Of a DNA stretch of 64,000 nt, positions 8,618 to 16,345 are shown piece by piece; position 1 is the stretch's first letter; each line of letters opens with the position of its first letter. The position numbers were made by a program, and so were the translations under genes. Source of the stretch: Ruegeria faecimaris (GTDB lineage Bacteria; Pseudomonadota; Alphaproteobacteria; Rhodobacterales; Rhodobacteraceae); contig NZ_FXTE01000002.1 of the NCBI RefSeq assembly GCF_900182615.1, positions 340,201 through 404,200 on the forward strand, written 5' to 3'. The notes beneath the pieces were generated by a model that saw only the letters and a list, made by a program, of their open reading frames with translations, was not told the DNA's origin and searched no databases.

Positions 8618-9889
8618 TTACTGGAAAACAGCCGTCGGGTTGTCCAGGCTTTCAGAACCTTCGAACTCAATCTGATCGACGTCCAGAATGGTGACGATCC
8701 GCTCGATTGTCTTGGTCTGGTCCACCAGCCCGTTCACACCTCCCATGATCAAAACTTCGCCACCTTCGTTGCCGCGTTCCAGCATCTGGTCATAGGCGAA
8801 CCCGGCCTCGGCTGTGGATTTGATCCGACCCAGCGCCTGCATCGTGTTGGCCAGCTTCAGCTTCATCTCGGCGTCCAGCGATGGGTCGGAGGCAATCACC
8901 AAGTCCGAAAGCGATGCGCCGCTGACAGGAGTTCCGTCGATGCGGGTATAGCTGCCCAAATAGACGTTCTGAATGCCAAGACCATCATAGTAGTGGCTGT
9001 TATGTGTGTTGTCCGAGAAGCAGTCATGCTCTTCCTCGGGATCGTTCAACATCAAGCCAAGACGCATCCGCTCACCGGCCTGCTCACCATAGGACAGCGA
9101 GCCCATTCCGGTGAGGATCGCGCTTATTCCTGCGCTCTCATTTTCGGTCAGGGAGGTTCGGGCCGCGCCTCCGTCCTGCCACTGGGTCGCCATCCATTCC
9201 AAATCGGTGACCAGCAGTTCAGTCACGGCCTCAAGGTACTGGGCGCGACGGTCACAGTTGCCGCCGGTGCAGGCATCACCTTGGGCATAGTCCGTCCATG
9301 GACGGCTACCCGCGCCTTCACCGTGGCCGTTCAGGTCCTGGCCCCACAACAGGAACTCAATCGCGTGGTAACCAGTGGCGACGTTGGCCTCGATCCCGTC
9401 TGCTTCGTGCAAGGTGCCCGACAGCAGTTCCGGGGTGATGTCGTTGGCATCGATTGGTTCGCCTGAAAGTTCAAAGCTTGGGTTGGCGATGACGTTCAAT
9501 GCGGCGAACTCATTCTCGTCGCTCGGGCCGCCGTAGGTGGTGTCTACATAGTCGATCAAGCCCTCATCCAGGGGCCATGCGTTCACTTTACCTTCCCAAT
9601 CATCAACGATCGCATTTCCGAACCGATAAACCTCGGTCTGCTGATAAGGGACGCGGGCCGCAATCCAAGCGGAACGGGCGGCATTCAGTGTTGCGTCGTT
9701 TGGTTCGGAAATCAGCTCGGTCACGGCGCGCTGCAGCGATTTGGCTGCAATCAGGCTGTCATCGTACTTCGCCTCGGCGATATTGGCGTAGGTATTCAGA
9801 ACATCTGCTTTCGAGGGGGTCTCGGTTGCAAAAGCAGATGTGGCGGTCATCAGAGCCACGGCGCTTGTCAGGATCAGGGGGGTATTCAT
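8618..9889 (-). CDS. imelysin family iron-regulated protein (IrpA-like)
   Basis: This periplasmic imelysin of about 423 residues begins with a signal peptide (MNTPLILTSAVALMTATSAFA). The intact GxHxxE motif is visible as GYHAIEFLLWGQD, the signature of IrpA/ICMP-type imelysins that take part in iron uptake. A start 51 bases further up would only add a polar stretch before the signal. Two TGA-N9-TCA boxes lie 65-106 bases upstream, so expression is probably iron-dependent. A terminator separates it from bfd. Together with the second imelysin, the diheme protein and DUF1513 it forms a frequent but incompletely understood iron module. Confidence 0.9.
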   Translation of the reverse strand: MNTPLILTSAVALMTATSAFATETPSKADVLNTYANIAEAKYDDSLIAAKSLQRAVTELISEPNDATLNAARSAWIAARVPYQQTEVYRFGNAIVDDWEGKVNAWPLDEGLIDYVDTTYGGPSDENEFAALNVIANPSFELSGEPIDANDITPELLSGTLHEADGIEANVATGYHAIEFLLWGQDLNGHGEGAGSRPWTDYAQGDACTGGNCDRRAQYLEAVTELLVTDLEWMATQWQDGGAARTSLTENESAGISAILTGMGSLSYGEQAGERMRLGLMLNDPEEEHDCFSDNTHNSHYYDGLGIQNVYLGSYTRIDGTPVSGASLSDLVIASDPSLDAEMKLKLANTMQALGRIKSTAEAGFAYDQMLERGNEGGEVLIMGGVNGLVDQTKTIERIVTILDVDQIEFEGSESLDNPTAVFQ

Positions 9890-9953
9890 TGGGGGGTAGT
9901 CTTTCTTGTCAGATAACAATGGGTTCGCGCGATGCGACACTCGACCAAATAAC

Positions 9954-9995
9954 TGATAGAAATAGTCAACTAAGTCAACCTGAGTTTTATAGTCA
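9954..9995 (-). promoter_or_regulatory. two tandem iron-Rhodo-boxes upstream of irpA
   Basis: Two exact TGA-N9-TCA motifs stand at 9954-9968 (TGATAGAAATAGTCA) and 9981-9995 (TGAGTTTTATAGTCA), with their starts 27 bases apart. The spacing and the shared TAGTCA halves suggest cooperative binding of an iron-responsive repressor. They serve irpA on the minus strand and could also reach the gene at 10121 on the plus strand. Confidence 0.72.
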
Positions 9996-10120
9996 GGTAA
10001 ATTGTGAGCGAAAATAGCTCATTCCTACCCAATTCTAGTGGGCTTTGGTGTATCGTGACGCGATTGCTCGAATGTTTTTTCAGTTTAGAGTCGCTTAGTT
10101 GATTCTTTTCAGATGGTTCC

Positions 10121-10660
10121 ATGGTCATGAAGTTCTTAGTGTTTGTATTAACGCTTTTCCCGGTAAACGCGTTGCCTCAGTCCCAGGTTGCAAATCAGCA
10201 CGAGCATGGGCAGGGACGATTGGCGGTTTCCTTTTCGGAAGCCGGGATTTCAATTTCCCTTGTGGTTCCTGGTCTTGACGTCCTGGGGTTCGAAGGCCCA
10301 GCGGAAACCGAAGGCGATCAGGCCTCGGTCGCCGGAGCCATTTCCGAATTGTCCAACCCCCTTGATCTGTTCAGTTTGCCTGAAGAGGCGGGGTGTTTCA
10401 CTGTCTCGGCCAATGTCACGCTGTCTGGTGAAGGGTTGGGACCGGTCGTAGACAACGGATCAAATGTGCATACCGAATTCAGGGCAGACTATCAGATGCA
10501 GTGCCAGGACATGACGCATCTGGACCACGTCAACTTTCCTTATTTTGACCGCTTTCAACGTGCTGAGTCTCTGATTGTTCAGATCAACAAATCCGGGAAG
10601 GTTGATCGTCACACCGTGACGCGCGACGCGCCTGATTTAGACCTCAACACAGGCCTGTAA
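10121..10660 (+). CDS. DUF2796 (ZrgA-like) exported protein
   Basis: This secreted protein of about 179 residues has a signal peptide and a mature N-terminus with HEHGQGRL. This is followed by VSFSEAGISISLVVPGLDVLGFEG, the pattern of the DUF2796/ZrgA zinc-regulated family. Those proteins are thought to help zinc uptake with ZnuABC. The family's long histidine-rich insert is missing here, so metal binding may be weaker. It is divergent from irpA across a region with two iron boxes. No Zur site was recognised, so iron rather than zinc control is possible. Two in-frame ATGs (10121 and 10127) are both usable. Confidence 0.72.
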   Translation: MVMKFLVFVLTLFPVNALPQSQVANQHEHGQGRLAVSFSEAGISISLVVPGLDVLGFEGPAETEGDQASVAGAISELSNPLDLFSLPEEAGCFTVSANVTLSGEGLGPVVDNGSNVHTEFRADYQMQCQDMTHLDHVNFPYFDRFQRAESLIVQINKSGKVDRHTVTRDAPDLDLNTGL

Positions 10661-10717
10661 TTCGGCAAAGAAAGCAATAGCTTTGCTGTCAGAATAGGTA
10701 GAGCTTTCCTGCGTTCT

Positions 10718-11254
10718 TCAGCACCAGTTCCCAGTGCAAAGGCCATCGCATGTCTGAAGCCACAGGACCCCGCATCCAACGTTAGTCTTCTTGCACCCAC
10801 CGGCAAGACATTCCTGCATTGCCCCACAATCATTGTGCCACCACATACAGGATCTCGAAGACGAACATGTGCAGGTAGGCGGCGCGCCTTTGGCAATTTC
10901 GATAATCGGGCTTTCGCAAGCATTGTCGCCGAGTTGCTGCGTATATTTATGAAACACCGAGTGATCTGGAAAAACCTTCTCGATCACGGGCGACAACTCC
11001 TCAAGACGAGAAGTGGCCGTATGGTTCGCTTTGTCTTCGGAGTAGCAGTCAGGATTGAGTAAATCCTGTAGCTCGGAAAGTAACCGGCACTGAGACCTGT
11101 CAGACAGTGCCGCAATGCCTTCACTAAGCCGGTCTTGCCACACTGCCGCCTGAACAGTGGCGGGAAGGCAGTCAAAAATTGACTTCTGTTCGGCGATGTT
11201 CAAAGCCGACAAGCCGATCCGAAATTTTGAGATAGATGATACGGGATTGTACAT
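10718..11254 (-). CDS. cysteine-rich protein resembling fulvocin C-related bacteriocins
   Basis: The 178-residue protein has an N-terminal helical part (residues 1-125, with LPATVQAAVW and LLSELQDLLN). Its C-terminal 51 residues hold ten cysteines, at 128, 130, 136, 143, 149, 154, 161, 169, 173 and 178. The tail begins CTCSSSRSC and ends CDGLCTGNWC. From memory, this spacing and the GCG-W-C-G pattern resemble fulvocin C, a disulfide-rich bacteriocin of Myxococcus fulvus. If so, the first part would be a leader released by processing. The start at 11254 has GGGGG at the right distance. No immunity, protease or export gene is adjacent, and no standard signal peptide is seen. Confidence 0.6.
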   Translation of the reverse strand: MYNPVSSISKFRIGLSALNIAEQKSIFDCLPATVQAAVWQDRLSEGIAALSDRSQCRLLSELQDLLNPDCYSEDKANHTATSRLEELSPVIEKVFPDHSVFHKYTQQLGDNACESPIIEIAKGAPPTCTCSSSRSCMWWHNDCGAMQECLAGGCKKTNVGCGVLWLQTCDGLCTGNWC

Positions 11255-11422
11255 AGTAGCCCCCTTTTCTAAGGGGCCATCATAACACATTTTTCGTTTG
11301 CGCGTTTGTCACGACCTTCTGAGGGCGCAGAGAACAGGCTGAAGCAAGGGCTCGATAAGCCTTGGTATGTCCTTAGAAGCGAGATCGAGGACAAAGTCGG
11401 AAAGAGAGCGTTTTGGCTTGCT

Positions 11423-11514
11423 TTTGTGATGGCAGAGTCGCCAGCACCATCACAAATTAACCGGGTTTCTTTAGGTCTTGGTGCAGCGCATCAGCTGCAC
11501 CGGTGCAAACCCGG
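11423..11514. repeat. two perfect inverted repeats, the second nested
   Basis: In the 285-base space between the fulvocin-like gene and the yeeE gene there are three perfect stems. One is TTTGTGATGG/CCATCACAAA (11423-11432 and 11447-11456). A second is CCGGGTTT/AAACCCGG (11461-11468 and 11507-11514). Inside it is GGTGCAGC/GCTGCACC (11480-11487 and 11494-11501). They could form a terminator for the transporter gene, a long 5' leader structure for the fulvocin-like gene, or the remains of a small mobile element. Nothing else is seen in this gap. Confidence 0.6.
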
Positions 11515-11539
11515 ATTCCCGCTGATTTGAACTGTGAAC

Positions 11540-12601
11540 TCAACGCTCAGTTATGAAGGACAATCCAGACACGAGCTGTCTCAATCCAAGTGCTGCGCCT
11601 GCAAAGATTGCAGCGAATGTTACGGGCGCGCTGTAGGCCAGAAGTGAGAATGCAGATATGCCTTGACCGACGCTGCAACCAACCGCGATGATCGCACCTG
11701 GACCCATAATCGCAGCGCCCAGCATTTGTCGCTTGAGTTCACGTGGATCTTCGCATGCTTCCCATCGGAAATGGCCCTTTGACCACGACCCCAGAAACGC
11801 GCCAATGAGAACGCCGGAGACTGATCCGACCGCAAAGGACAAAGTGTTTCCGGACGCAGTCATAAGGTAGAATATTGTGTCACCCAGGGGTGCCGCGAAG
11901 GTATGGGTTTGCACCGGCTCACCATCGAAACCATGTGTTGCAACCCAATTCGTGCCAAGCCAGCCCGAAACGATTGCCAGTCCAACTACAGACCCCCAAA
12001 ACACCTGTGCCGGAGTGCGGCGGAAGCGATGGCTTGCCAAAGCAAAAAACACCAAAGCCACACCGATAACAGAGCCAATGAGCCAAGCTGGAATAGAGGT
12101 CAACCGTTCGGCAAGAAAGCTAATGCTCTGGGGGCCATTGAGATCCATTTCCTCTGGAAATATCCATACCCGCAGATAGGCGAGGGGTCCAGACATTACG
12201 ACATAAGCGGAAAGACCCATGATCAAAACAATAACGAATGATCGAAGGTCACCACCTCCCAGCCTTGCCAGCGCACCATAGCCGCAGTTACCGCAGATGG
12301 CCATTCCGTACCCGAACATGAGGCCGCCCACGATCGAACCGAGGGGGTTCCAGGTCTGCGCAAGATACCTTGTTCCGACAGGGTCAAGTCCCCCCAACGC
12401 CATAGCGGTGTGGCTGCCGACAATCGCAACACCGATTGCCATTGCCCACATGCGCAGCCGCCGGTCATCATCTGCGTAAAGGTAGTCTTCGATTGCACCC
12501 AACGTGCAAAAACGGCCGATGCGTGCGGCCAATCCCAATACGATGCCACCAATCAAACCGATCAGAGCAACGGTATTTGTGTCTCCCAATGCTTCAAGCA
12601 T
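11540..12601 (-). CDS. YeeE/YedE family sulfur transporter
   Basis: The protein is an integral membrane protein of 353 residues with about nine hydrophobic segments. It belongs to the YeeE/YedE (DUF395) family, which includes the thiosulfate channel TsuA. Conserved cysteines that pass thiosulfate by hydrogen bonds in that family have counterparts in GRFCTLGA, AICGNCGYGAL and VGCSVGQGIS. It follows soxS and soxR on the same strand with a 41-base gap from soxR, so it probably forms a soxS-soxR-yeeE operon. Import of thiosulfate or another sulfur species for oxidation or assimilation is inferred. Confidence 0.88.
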   Translation of the reverse strand: MLEALGDTNTVALIGLIGGIVLGLAARIGRFCTLGAIEDYLYADDDRRLRMWAMAIGVAIVGSHTAMALGGLDPVGTRYLAQTWNPLGSIVGGLMFGYGMAICGNCGYGALARLGGGDLRSFVIVLIMGLSAYVVMSGPLAYLRVWIFPEEMDLNGPQSISFLAERLTSIPAWLIGSVIGVALVFFALASHRFRRTPAQVFWGSVVGLAIVSGWLGTNWVATHGFDGEPVQTHTFAAPLGDTIFYLMTASGNTLSFAVGSVSGVLIGAFLGSWSKGHFRWEACEDPRELKRQMLGAAIMGPGAIIAVGCSVGQGISAFSLLAYSAPVTFAAIFAGAALGLRQLVSGLSFITER

Positions 12602-12642
12602 TGCCAGTCTCCTCCCAAAGCTGGCGGCTTTCTGACCGGCTT

Positions 12643-12993
12643 CTACTTCTCCCTGCAGAAAAGGTCGTAAACGACTTCCAGGATTTGGGTCGAACGATCA
12701 TCAGCCAATCTGTAGTAGATCGTTTTCCCCTCGCGTCGTGTCTTCACCAAGCCCTCGAAGCGCAAGCGGGAGAGTTGTTGAGATACCGCGGCTTGACGCG
12801 CTGAGAGCATTTCCTCCATCTGCGTGACCGATTTTTCCCCTGACGACAGATAACACAAAATCATCAGGCGCCCCTCATGGCTGATTGCCTTGAGGAAATT
12901 TGACGCGGTCTGAGCATTCTCCATCATTCTGTCCATGTCTTCGGCGCACATGTCCTTGGAGAACACAGGCAGGTTCGAAGATTTGTCCAACAA
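12643..12993 (-). CDS. soxR: ArsR-family repressor of sox genes
   Basis: SoxR is the ArsR-type repressor of the sox operon, distinct from the MerR-type SoxR of enterobacteria. The winged helix is clear: LMILCYLSSGEKSVTQMEEML, ARQAAVSQQLSRLRFEG and KTRREGKTIYYRL. Two cysteines in FSKDMCAED and MILCYLS match the thiol pair that senses persulfide in the related SqrR/BigR proteins. It is downstream of soxS on the minus strand and divergent from soxV. The first possible start is TTG at 12993; an ATG at 12951 is an alternative. Confidence 0.88.
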   Translation of the reverse strand: MLDKSSNLPVFSKDMCAEDMDRMMENAQTASNFLKAISHEGRLMILCYLSSGEKSVTQMEEMLSARQAAVSQQLSRLRFEGLVKTRREGKTIYYRLADDRSTQILEVVYDLFCREK

Positions 12994-13051
12994 GATCGCC
13001 TCGCTTTCATGGCTTCACGCATTCAAAACAGTTTATGTAATATACCGCAGT

Positions 13052-13426
13052 TTATCCAGAGGTCTCAATTAGTATCCCAGCGTCACGCAGTAAAACGCCC
13101 AACACACCCCAGAAAAAGTCTTCACCGGGATAGCCTTCGATTCGTCCGACCTCTCGGCCATTGTCCAACAGAACAAAGGTTGGTGTGTAGTAGAGAGGCC
13201 GTTCCAATGCGATGTCGTCAGGCATGGCTGCGTGGATATCGACACGCCGAAGCGGTGCGGCATTTCCTTCAGGTGTCTTAGGGTAGATTTCTGAAATTTC
13301 GGAGTCCCAGCGGGCGCACCACATGCACCCATCTTCTTCTGCCATCAGAAGTGTCATTTCTGCCCGTAAAGCCATGGGAAAAACAAGCAACGTGATCGCA
13401 AGCAAACGTAGGATTAGGTGGCGCAT
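13052..13426 (-). CDS. soxS: periplasmic thioredoxin-like protein SoxS
   Basis: The 124-residue exported protein has a signal peptide (MRHLILRLLAITLLVFPMALRA) and a thioredoxin-like fold with the redox motif CMWC and the cis-proline segment YYTPTFVLLD. SoxS keeps the SoxYZ carrier active by reducing its cysteine in Paracoccus. It is divergent from soxV and precedes soxR. The electrons likely come from the membrane through SoxV. Its short length, without an extra N-terminal region, matches other SoxS proteins. Confidence 0.9.
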   Translation of the reverse strand: MRHLILRLLAITLLVFPMALRAEMTLLMAEEDGCMWCARWDSEISEIYPKTPEGNAAPLRRVDIHAAMPDDIALERPLYYTPTFVLLDNGREVGRIEGYPGEDFFWGVLGVLLRDAGILIETSG

Positions 13427-13468
13427 CCAAAGCTCCGATTGACCGCAGTGACATATCTTTATAATTTT

Positions 13469-13481
13469 GAATGTGTGAATG
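13469..13481. promoter_or_regulatory. candidate SoxR site between soxS and soxV
   Basis: The divergent soxS/soxV space holds the direct repeat GAATG-TGT-GAATG. Its core AATGTGTGAAT is the exact reverse complement of ATTCACACATT before soxB. A SoxR operator in this space is known in other sox clusters. The call rests on that precedent and on the shared 11-mer. Confidence 0.5.
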
Positions 13482-13506
13482 ATAGCGCGCCAGGACAGGT
13501 TTGACC

Positions 13507-14247
13507 ATGCTCGACATTACATTTGCAGGAGCTTTGGTCGCCGGACTTTTGTCCTTTCTGTCGCCCTGCATCCTGCCAATTGTGCCGTTTTACCTCAGTT
13601 ATCTGGCGGGTGTCGGGATGGAGCAGATTACAGCGACATCCGCCATTTCCAGCGAGGTTCGCCGCCGGGCAACGCTTGCTGCAATCGCATTTGCGGCTGG
13701 AATTATAACCATCTTTATGGCTCTCGGGGCCACGGCTTCGATATTTGGTCAGCTGGTACGAGAATACTTCGATATTCTGCGTTGGATTGCTGCAGCCATC
13801 ATCATAGCGATGGGCCTGCATTTCCTGGGGTTAATTCGCATCGGGTTCCTGTATCGGCAGTTACGTGCAGATATTGGCGAGACATCAAACGTGAGCCTCA
13901 CTGGGGCATATGTACTTGGATTGGCATTTGCTTTTGGCTGGACGCCCTGTGTTGGGCCGGTGCTCGCTGCAATCCTGTTTACAGCGGCCGGAACCGAAAC
14001 GGCTTGGCGGGGCGCGGGGCTTCTGTTCGTTTACGGGGTTGGAATGACTGCACCGTTTGTTCTGGCGGCCTTTTTGGTTCGCCCCTTCATGCAATGGATG
14101 GTGCGGTTCAGGAAGCACTTGCCGCAGATCGAAATGGCAATGGGGGGGCTGTTGATCCTGTTCGGGGTCCTGATCGCAACCAACTCGATCAATCACATCG
14201 CACAATGGATGCTGGACTATATGCCCTGGCTTGCGGCCATAGGTTAA
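13507..14247 (+). CDS. soxV: CcdA/DsbD-type membrane thiol transporter SoxV
   Basis: SoxV carries reductant from cytoplasmic thioredoxin across the membrane to periplasmic SoxW/SoxS. The 246 residues form six hydrophobic helices. The paired cysteines of the CcdA family are seen in LSFLSPCILPIVP and FGWTPCVGPVLA. The ATG at 13507 is preferred over a TTG six bases earlier. It is followed by soxW with a 14-base gap. It is the first gene of the plus-strand sox unit, and the divergent SoxR site lies just upstream. Confidence 0.92.
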   Translation: MLDITFAGALVAGLLSFLSPCILPIVPFYLSYLAGVGMEQITATSAISSEVRRRATLAAIAFAAGIITIFMALGATASIFGQLVREYFDILRWIAAAIIIAMGLHFLGLIRIGFLYRQLRADIGETSNVSLTGAYVLGLAFAFGWTPCVGPVLAAILFTAAGTETAWRGAGLLFVYGVGMTAPFVLAAFLVRPFMQWMVRFRKHLPQIEMAMGGLLILFGVLIATNSINHIAQWMLDYMPWLAAIG

Positions 14248-14261
14248 TCCGGGAGGAAGAC

Positions 14262-14840
14262 ATGAAACGCACTTTGTCAGTTTTGATCGCATGCATGATA
14301 GGGGCTGCAGTCTCTGCTGCTGATCTGGGCGACGATGGATTGCATAAAACACCGTGGATGCGTGACACGTTCAAAGATCTTCGCGAGGATCTTGAAGAAG
14401 CGTCAGGTGAAGGTAAGCGGTTGGTTTTGTTCATTGAACAACGGGGCTGCATCTACTGTAAAAAGATGCACGAAGAGGTTTTCCCACAGCCCGACATGGC
14501 GGCGTTTATCGAAGAGAACTTTTTTGTCGTCCAGCTGGATTTGCATGGAAGCACCACGGCCACTGATTTTGACGGAGAAGAGAATGAGCAGAGAGCGCTG
14601 ATGCGCAAATGGGGGATTCTGTTTACCCCAACGCTTGTTTTTCTGCCGGAAGAGGTGCCCGAGGCTGCCTCAGCCATCGATGCTGCCGTTGCTGTAATGC
14701 CGGGAGCATTCTCCAAGGGAACAACCTTAGACCTTTTCACCTGGGTCGATCAGAAGCGATATGAACTTGATAATGGCGAAGATTTCCAAAGGTATCACGC
14801 GCGGCGCATTCAGGAGCGAAACAATATTTCGCAGGAGTGA
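14262..14840 (+). CDS. soxW: periplasmic thioredoxin SoxW
   Basis: The 192-residue exported thioredoxin-like protein has a signal peptide ending at AVSA and the redox site CIYCKKMH. The segment ILFTPTLVFLPEE contains the cis-proline. SoxW accepts electrons from SoxV and is thought to keep Sox proteins reduced. The start has GGGAGGA eight bases upstream. The gene ends the soxVW unit, and 131 bases with a SoxR-like palindrome separate it from soxX. Confidence 0.9.
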   Translation: MKRTLSVLIACMIGAAVSAADLGDDGLHKTPWMRDTFKDLREDLEEASGEGKRLVLFIEQRGCIYCKKMHEEVFPQPDMAAFIEENFFVVQLDLHGSTTATDFDGEENEQRALMRKWGILFTPTLVFLPEEVPEAASAIDAAVAVMPGAFSKGTTLDLFTWVDQKRYELDNGEDFQRYHARRIQERNNISQE

Positions 14841-14863
14841 GATTGGGCGTTACAGATAAAAAA

Positions 14864-14879
14864 ATTCATTATGATGAAT
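14864..14879. promoter_or_regulatory. perfect ATTC-N8-GAAT palindrome before soxX
   Basis: ATTCATTATGATGAAT is a full 16-base inverted repeat (ATTCAT-TATG-ATGAAT). It fits the ATTC-N8-GAAT consensus I recall for the ArsR-type persulfide sensor SqrR of Rhodobacter. SoxR of other alphaproteobacteria binds the soxW-soxX space. It lies 92 bases before the soxX start and probably controls soxXYZA. Confidence 0.75.
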
Positions 14880-14971
14880 TTGATGTTGCGATAAACCATG
14901 TTCGTCGACTACGGTGCACAAAGTCTTTGGGTCGCAAAGCGCCACAGGCGCGGTAGCAAATGGGAGGGATC

Positions 14972-15448
14972 ATGAAGCTGAGACTCTTAACACTGGCATC
15001 CGCTATGATGGGCGTTGCCGCATTTGCCGAAGAGACAAGTCCGAAAGACGTACCCTATGACGACTATGGTGCAATCGAGGTCTCTCTGACCGATGTTAAT
15101 GGGGACGCGGCAAATGGCGCACTCATCGTTGGCGACAAGTCCAAAGGTAATTGCGTGGCCTGCCACGCGGTCTCAGCTTTGGCGGACATTCCGTTCCATG
15201 GTGAGGTTGGCCCGATGCTGGATGGCGCCGGTGATCGTTGGACCGAAGCAGAGCTTCGCGGTTTAGTCGCAAACGCGAAAATGACGTTCGAAGGCACGGT
15301 AATGCCGGCGTTCTACAAGGATGACGGATATATCCGTCCAGGCGATGCCTATACGGGCAAAGCGCCAACGGCGCCTTTAACGACGATCCTGACTGCACAG
15401 GAAATCGAGGACGTGGTCGCGTTTCTAGCGACACTGAAAGAGGAATAA
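14972..15448 (+). CDS. soxX: cytochrome c SoxX
   Basis: SoxX is the monohaem subunit of the SoxXA complex that couples thiosulfate oxidatively to the SoxY cysteine. The 158-residue protein has a signal peptide (LLTLASAMMGVAAFA) and one haem site, CVACH (residues 61-65). The methionine in GTVMPAFY fits the distal ligand. The ATG at 14972 follows GGGAGGG. It heads the soxXYZA group, downstream of the 14864 operator. Confidence 0.95.
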   Translation: MKLRLLTLASAMMGVAAFAEETSPKDVPYDDYGAIEVSLTDVNGDAANGALIVGDKSKGNCVACHAVSALADIPFHGEVGPMLDGAGDRWTEAELRGLVANAKMTFEGTVMPAFYKDDGYIRPGDAYTGKAPTAPLTTILTAQEIEDVVAFLATLKEE

Positions 15449-15494
15449 TCTCGCCTTCTGGCGTGACTTTTCGAAGATTCAAAGGAGATTGAAA

Positions 15495-15911
15495 ATGGAA
15501 CTCTCTCGCCGCGAGACTCTGGCCCTTGGGCTGGGCGCCGCGTTCCTGACAATTATGCCGCTACGAGCGAATGCAGCTGCTGAAGATGCGATCTCCGCAT
15601 TTTCAGGCGGGGCAGATGTGGCTGATGGCGGTGTTACACTGACGGCACCGGAAATCGCGGAAAACGGAAACACCGTACCAATCGAAGTCAGTGCTCCGGG
15701 CGCAGCTGCAATTCTGATCGTGGCCGCAGGCAACCCCGAACCGGGCGTGGCAACGTTCAATTTCGGCCCGCTGGCTGCTGAACAAGCCGCTTCAACCCGC
15801 ATCCGTCTTGCCGGAACGCAGGATGTCATTGCCGTGGCGAAGATGGCAGATGGCAGTTTTGCCAAAGCGTCCGCGACCGTAAAAGTGACAATCGGAGGGT
15901 GCGGCGGTTAA
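15495..15911 (+). CDS. soxY: sulfur carrier protein SoxY
   Basis: SoxY carries the sulfur substrate on the cysteine of its C-terminal swinging arm. The last residues are VTIGGCGG, the exact family motif, with Cys136. The 138-residue precursor starts with a Tat-like signal (SRRETLALGLGAAFL) and is exported with SoxZ. The ATG at 15495 is seven bases from AGGAG; a TTG six bases earlier is too close to it. It is followed by soxZ after 34 bases. Confidence 0.96.
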   Translation: MELSRRETLALGLGAAFLTIMPLRANAAAEDAISAFSGGADVADGGVTLTAPEIAENGNTVPIEVSAPGAAAILIVAAGNPEPGVATFNFGPLAAEQAASTRIRLAGTQDVIAVAKMADGSFAKASATVKVTIGGCGG

Positions 15912-15945
15912 TCGCCACGCGCCCTGAAGAACAGGAGATTAACCA

Positions 15946-16275
15946 ATGGCATCCGGTGTAAAACCCCGCGTCAAGGTTCCAAAGACAGCCGCTGCTGGCG
16001 AAGCTGTTACGATCAAGACACTGATCAGCCACAAGATGGAAAGCGGCCAGCGCAAGGATAAAGAAGGCAACGTCATCCCGCGTTCGATCATCAACCGTTT
16101 CACCTGCGAGTTTAACGGAGAAATGGTGATTGATGTGACTATGGAGCCTGCGATTTCGACAAATCCGTACTTCCAGTTCGAAGCAACCGTGCCCGAGGCC
16201 GGTGAGTTTGTCTTCACCTGGTACGATGATGATGGCTCAGTTTACGACGAGAAGAAAACGATCGAGATCGCCTGA
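15946..16275 (+). CDS. soxZ: SoxYZ complex subunit SoxZ
   Basis: SoxZ is the partner of SoxY and mediates docking of the carrier to the other Sox enzymes. The 109 residues match the usual length. PRVKVPKTAAAGEAVTIKTL and the C-terminal FTWYDDDGSVYDEKK are typical. It has no signal peptide, as expected, because it is co-exported with SoxY by the Tat system. AGGAG precedes the ATG. soxA follows after 70 bases. Confidence 0.96.
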   Translation: MASGVKPRVKVPKTAAAGEAVTIKTLISHKMESGQRKDKEGNVIPRSIINRFTCEFNGEMVIDVTMEPAISTNPYFQFEATVPEAGEFVFTWYDDDGSVYDEKKTIEIA

Positions 16276-16345
16276 CGGCTCGACCACTAAGGAAGGCTAG
16301 CGCTGGTTGTGATTTCTGGCGCTGGCCCACCAAGGGAGGAACGTA

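Noticed and set aside
11306..11530. Short plus-strand frame between the fulvocin-like and yeeE genes
   Set aside because: It runs through the perfect hairpins, lacks a ribosome site and has no recognised pattern.
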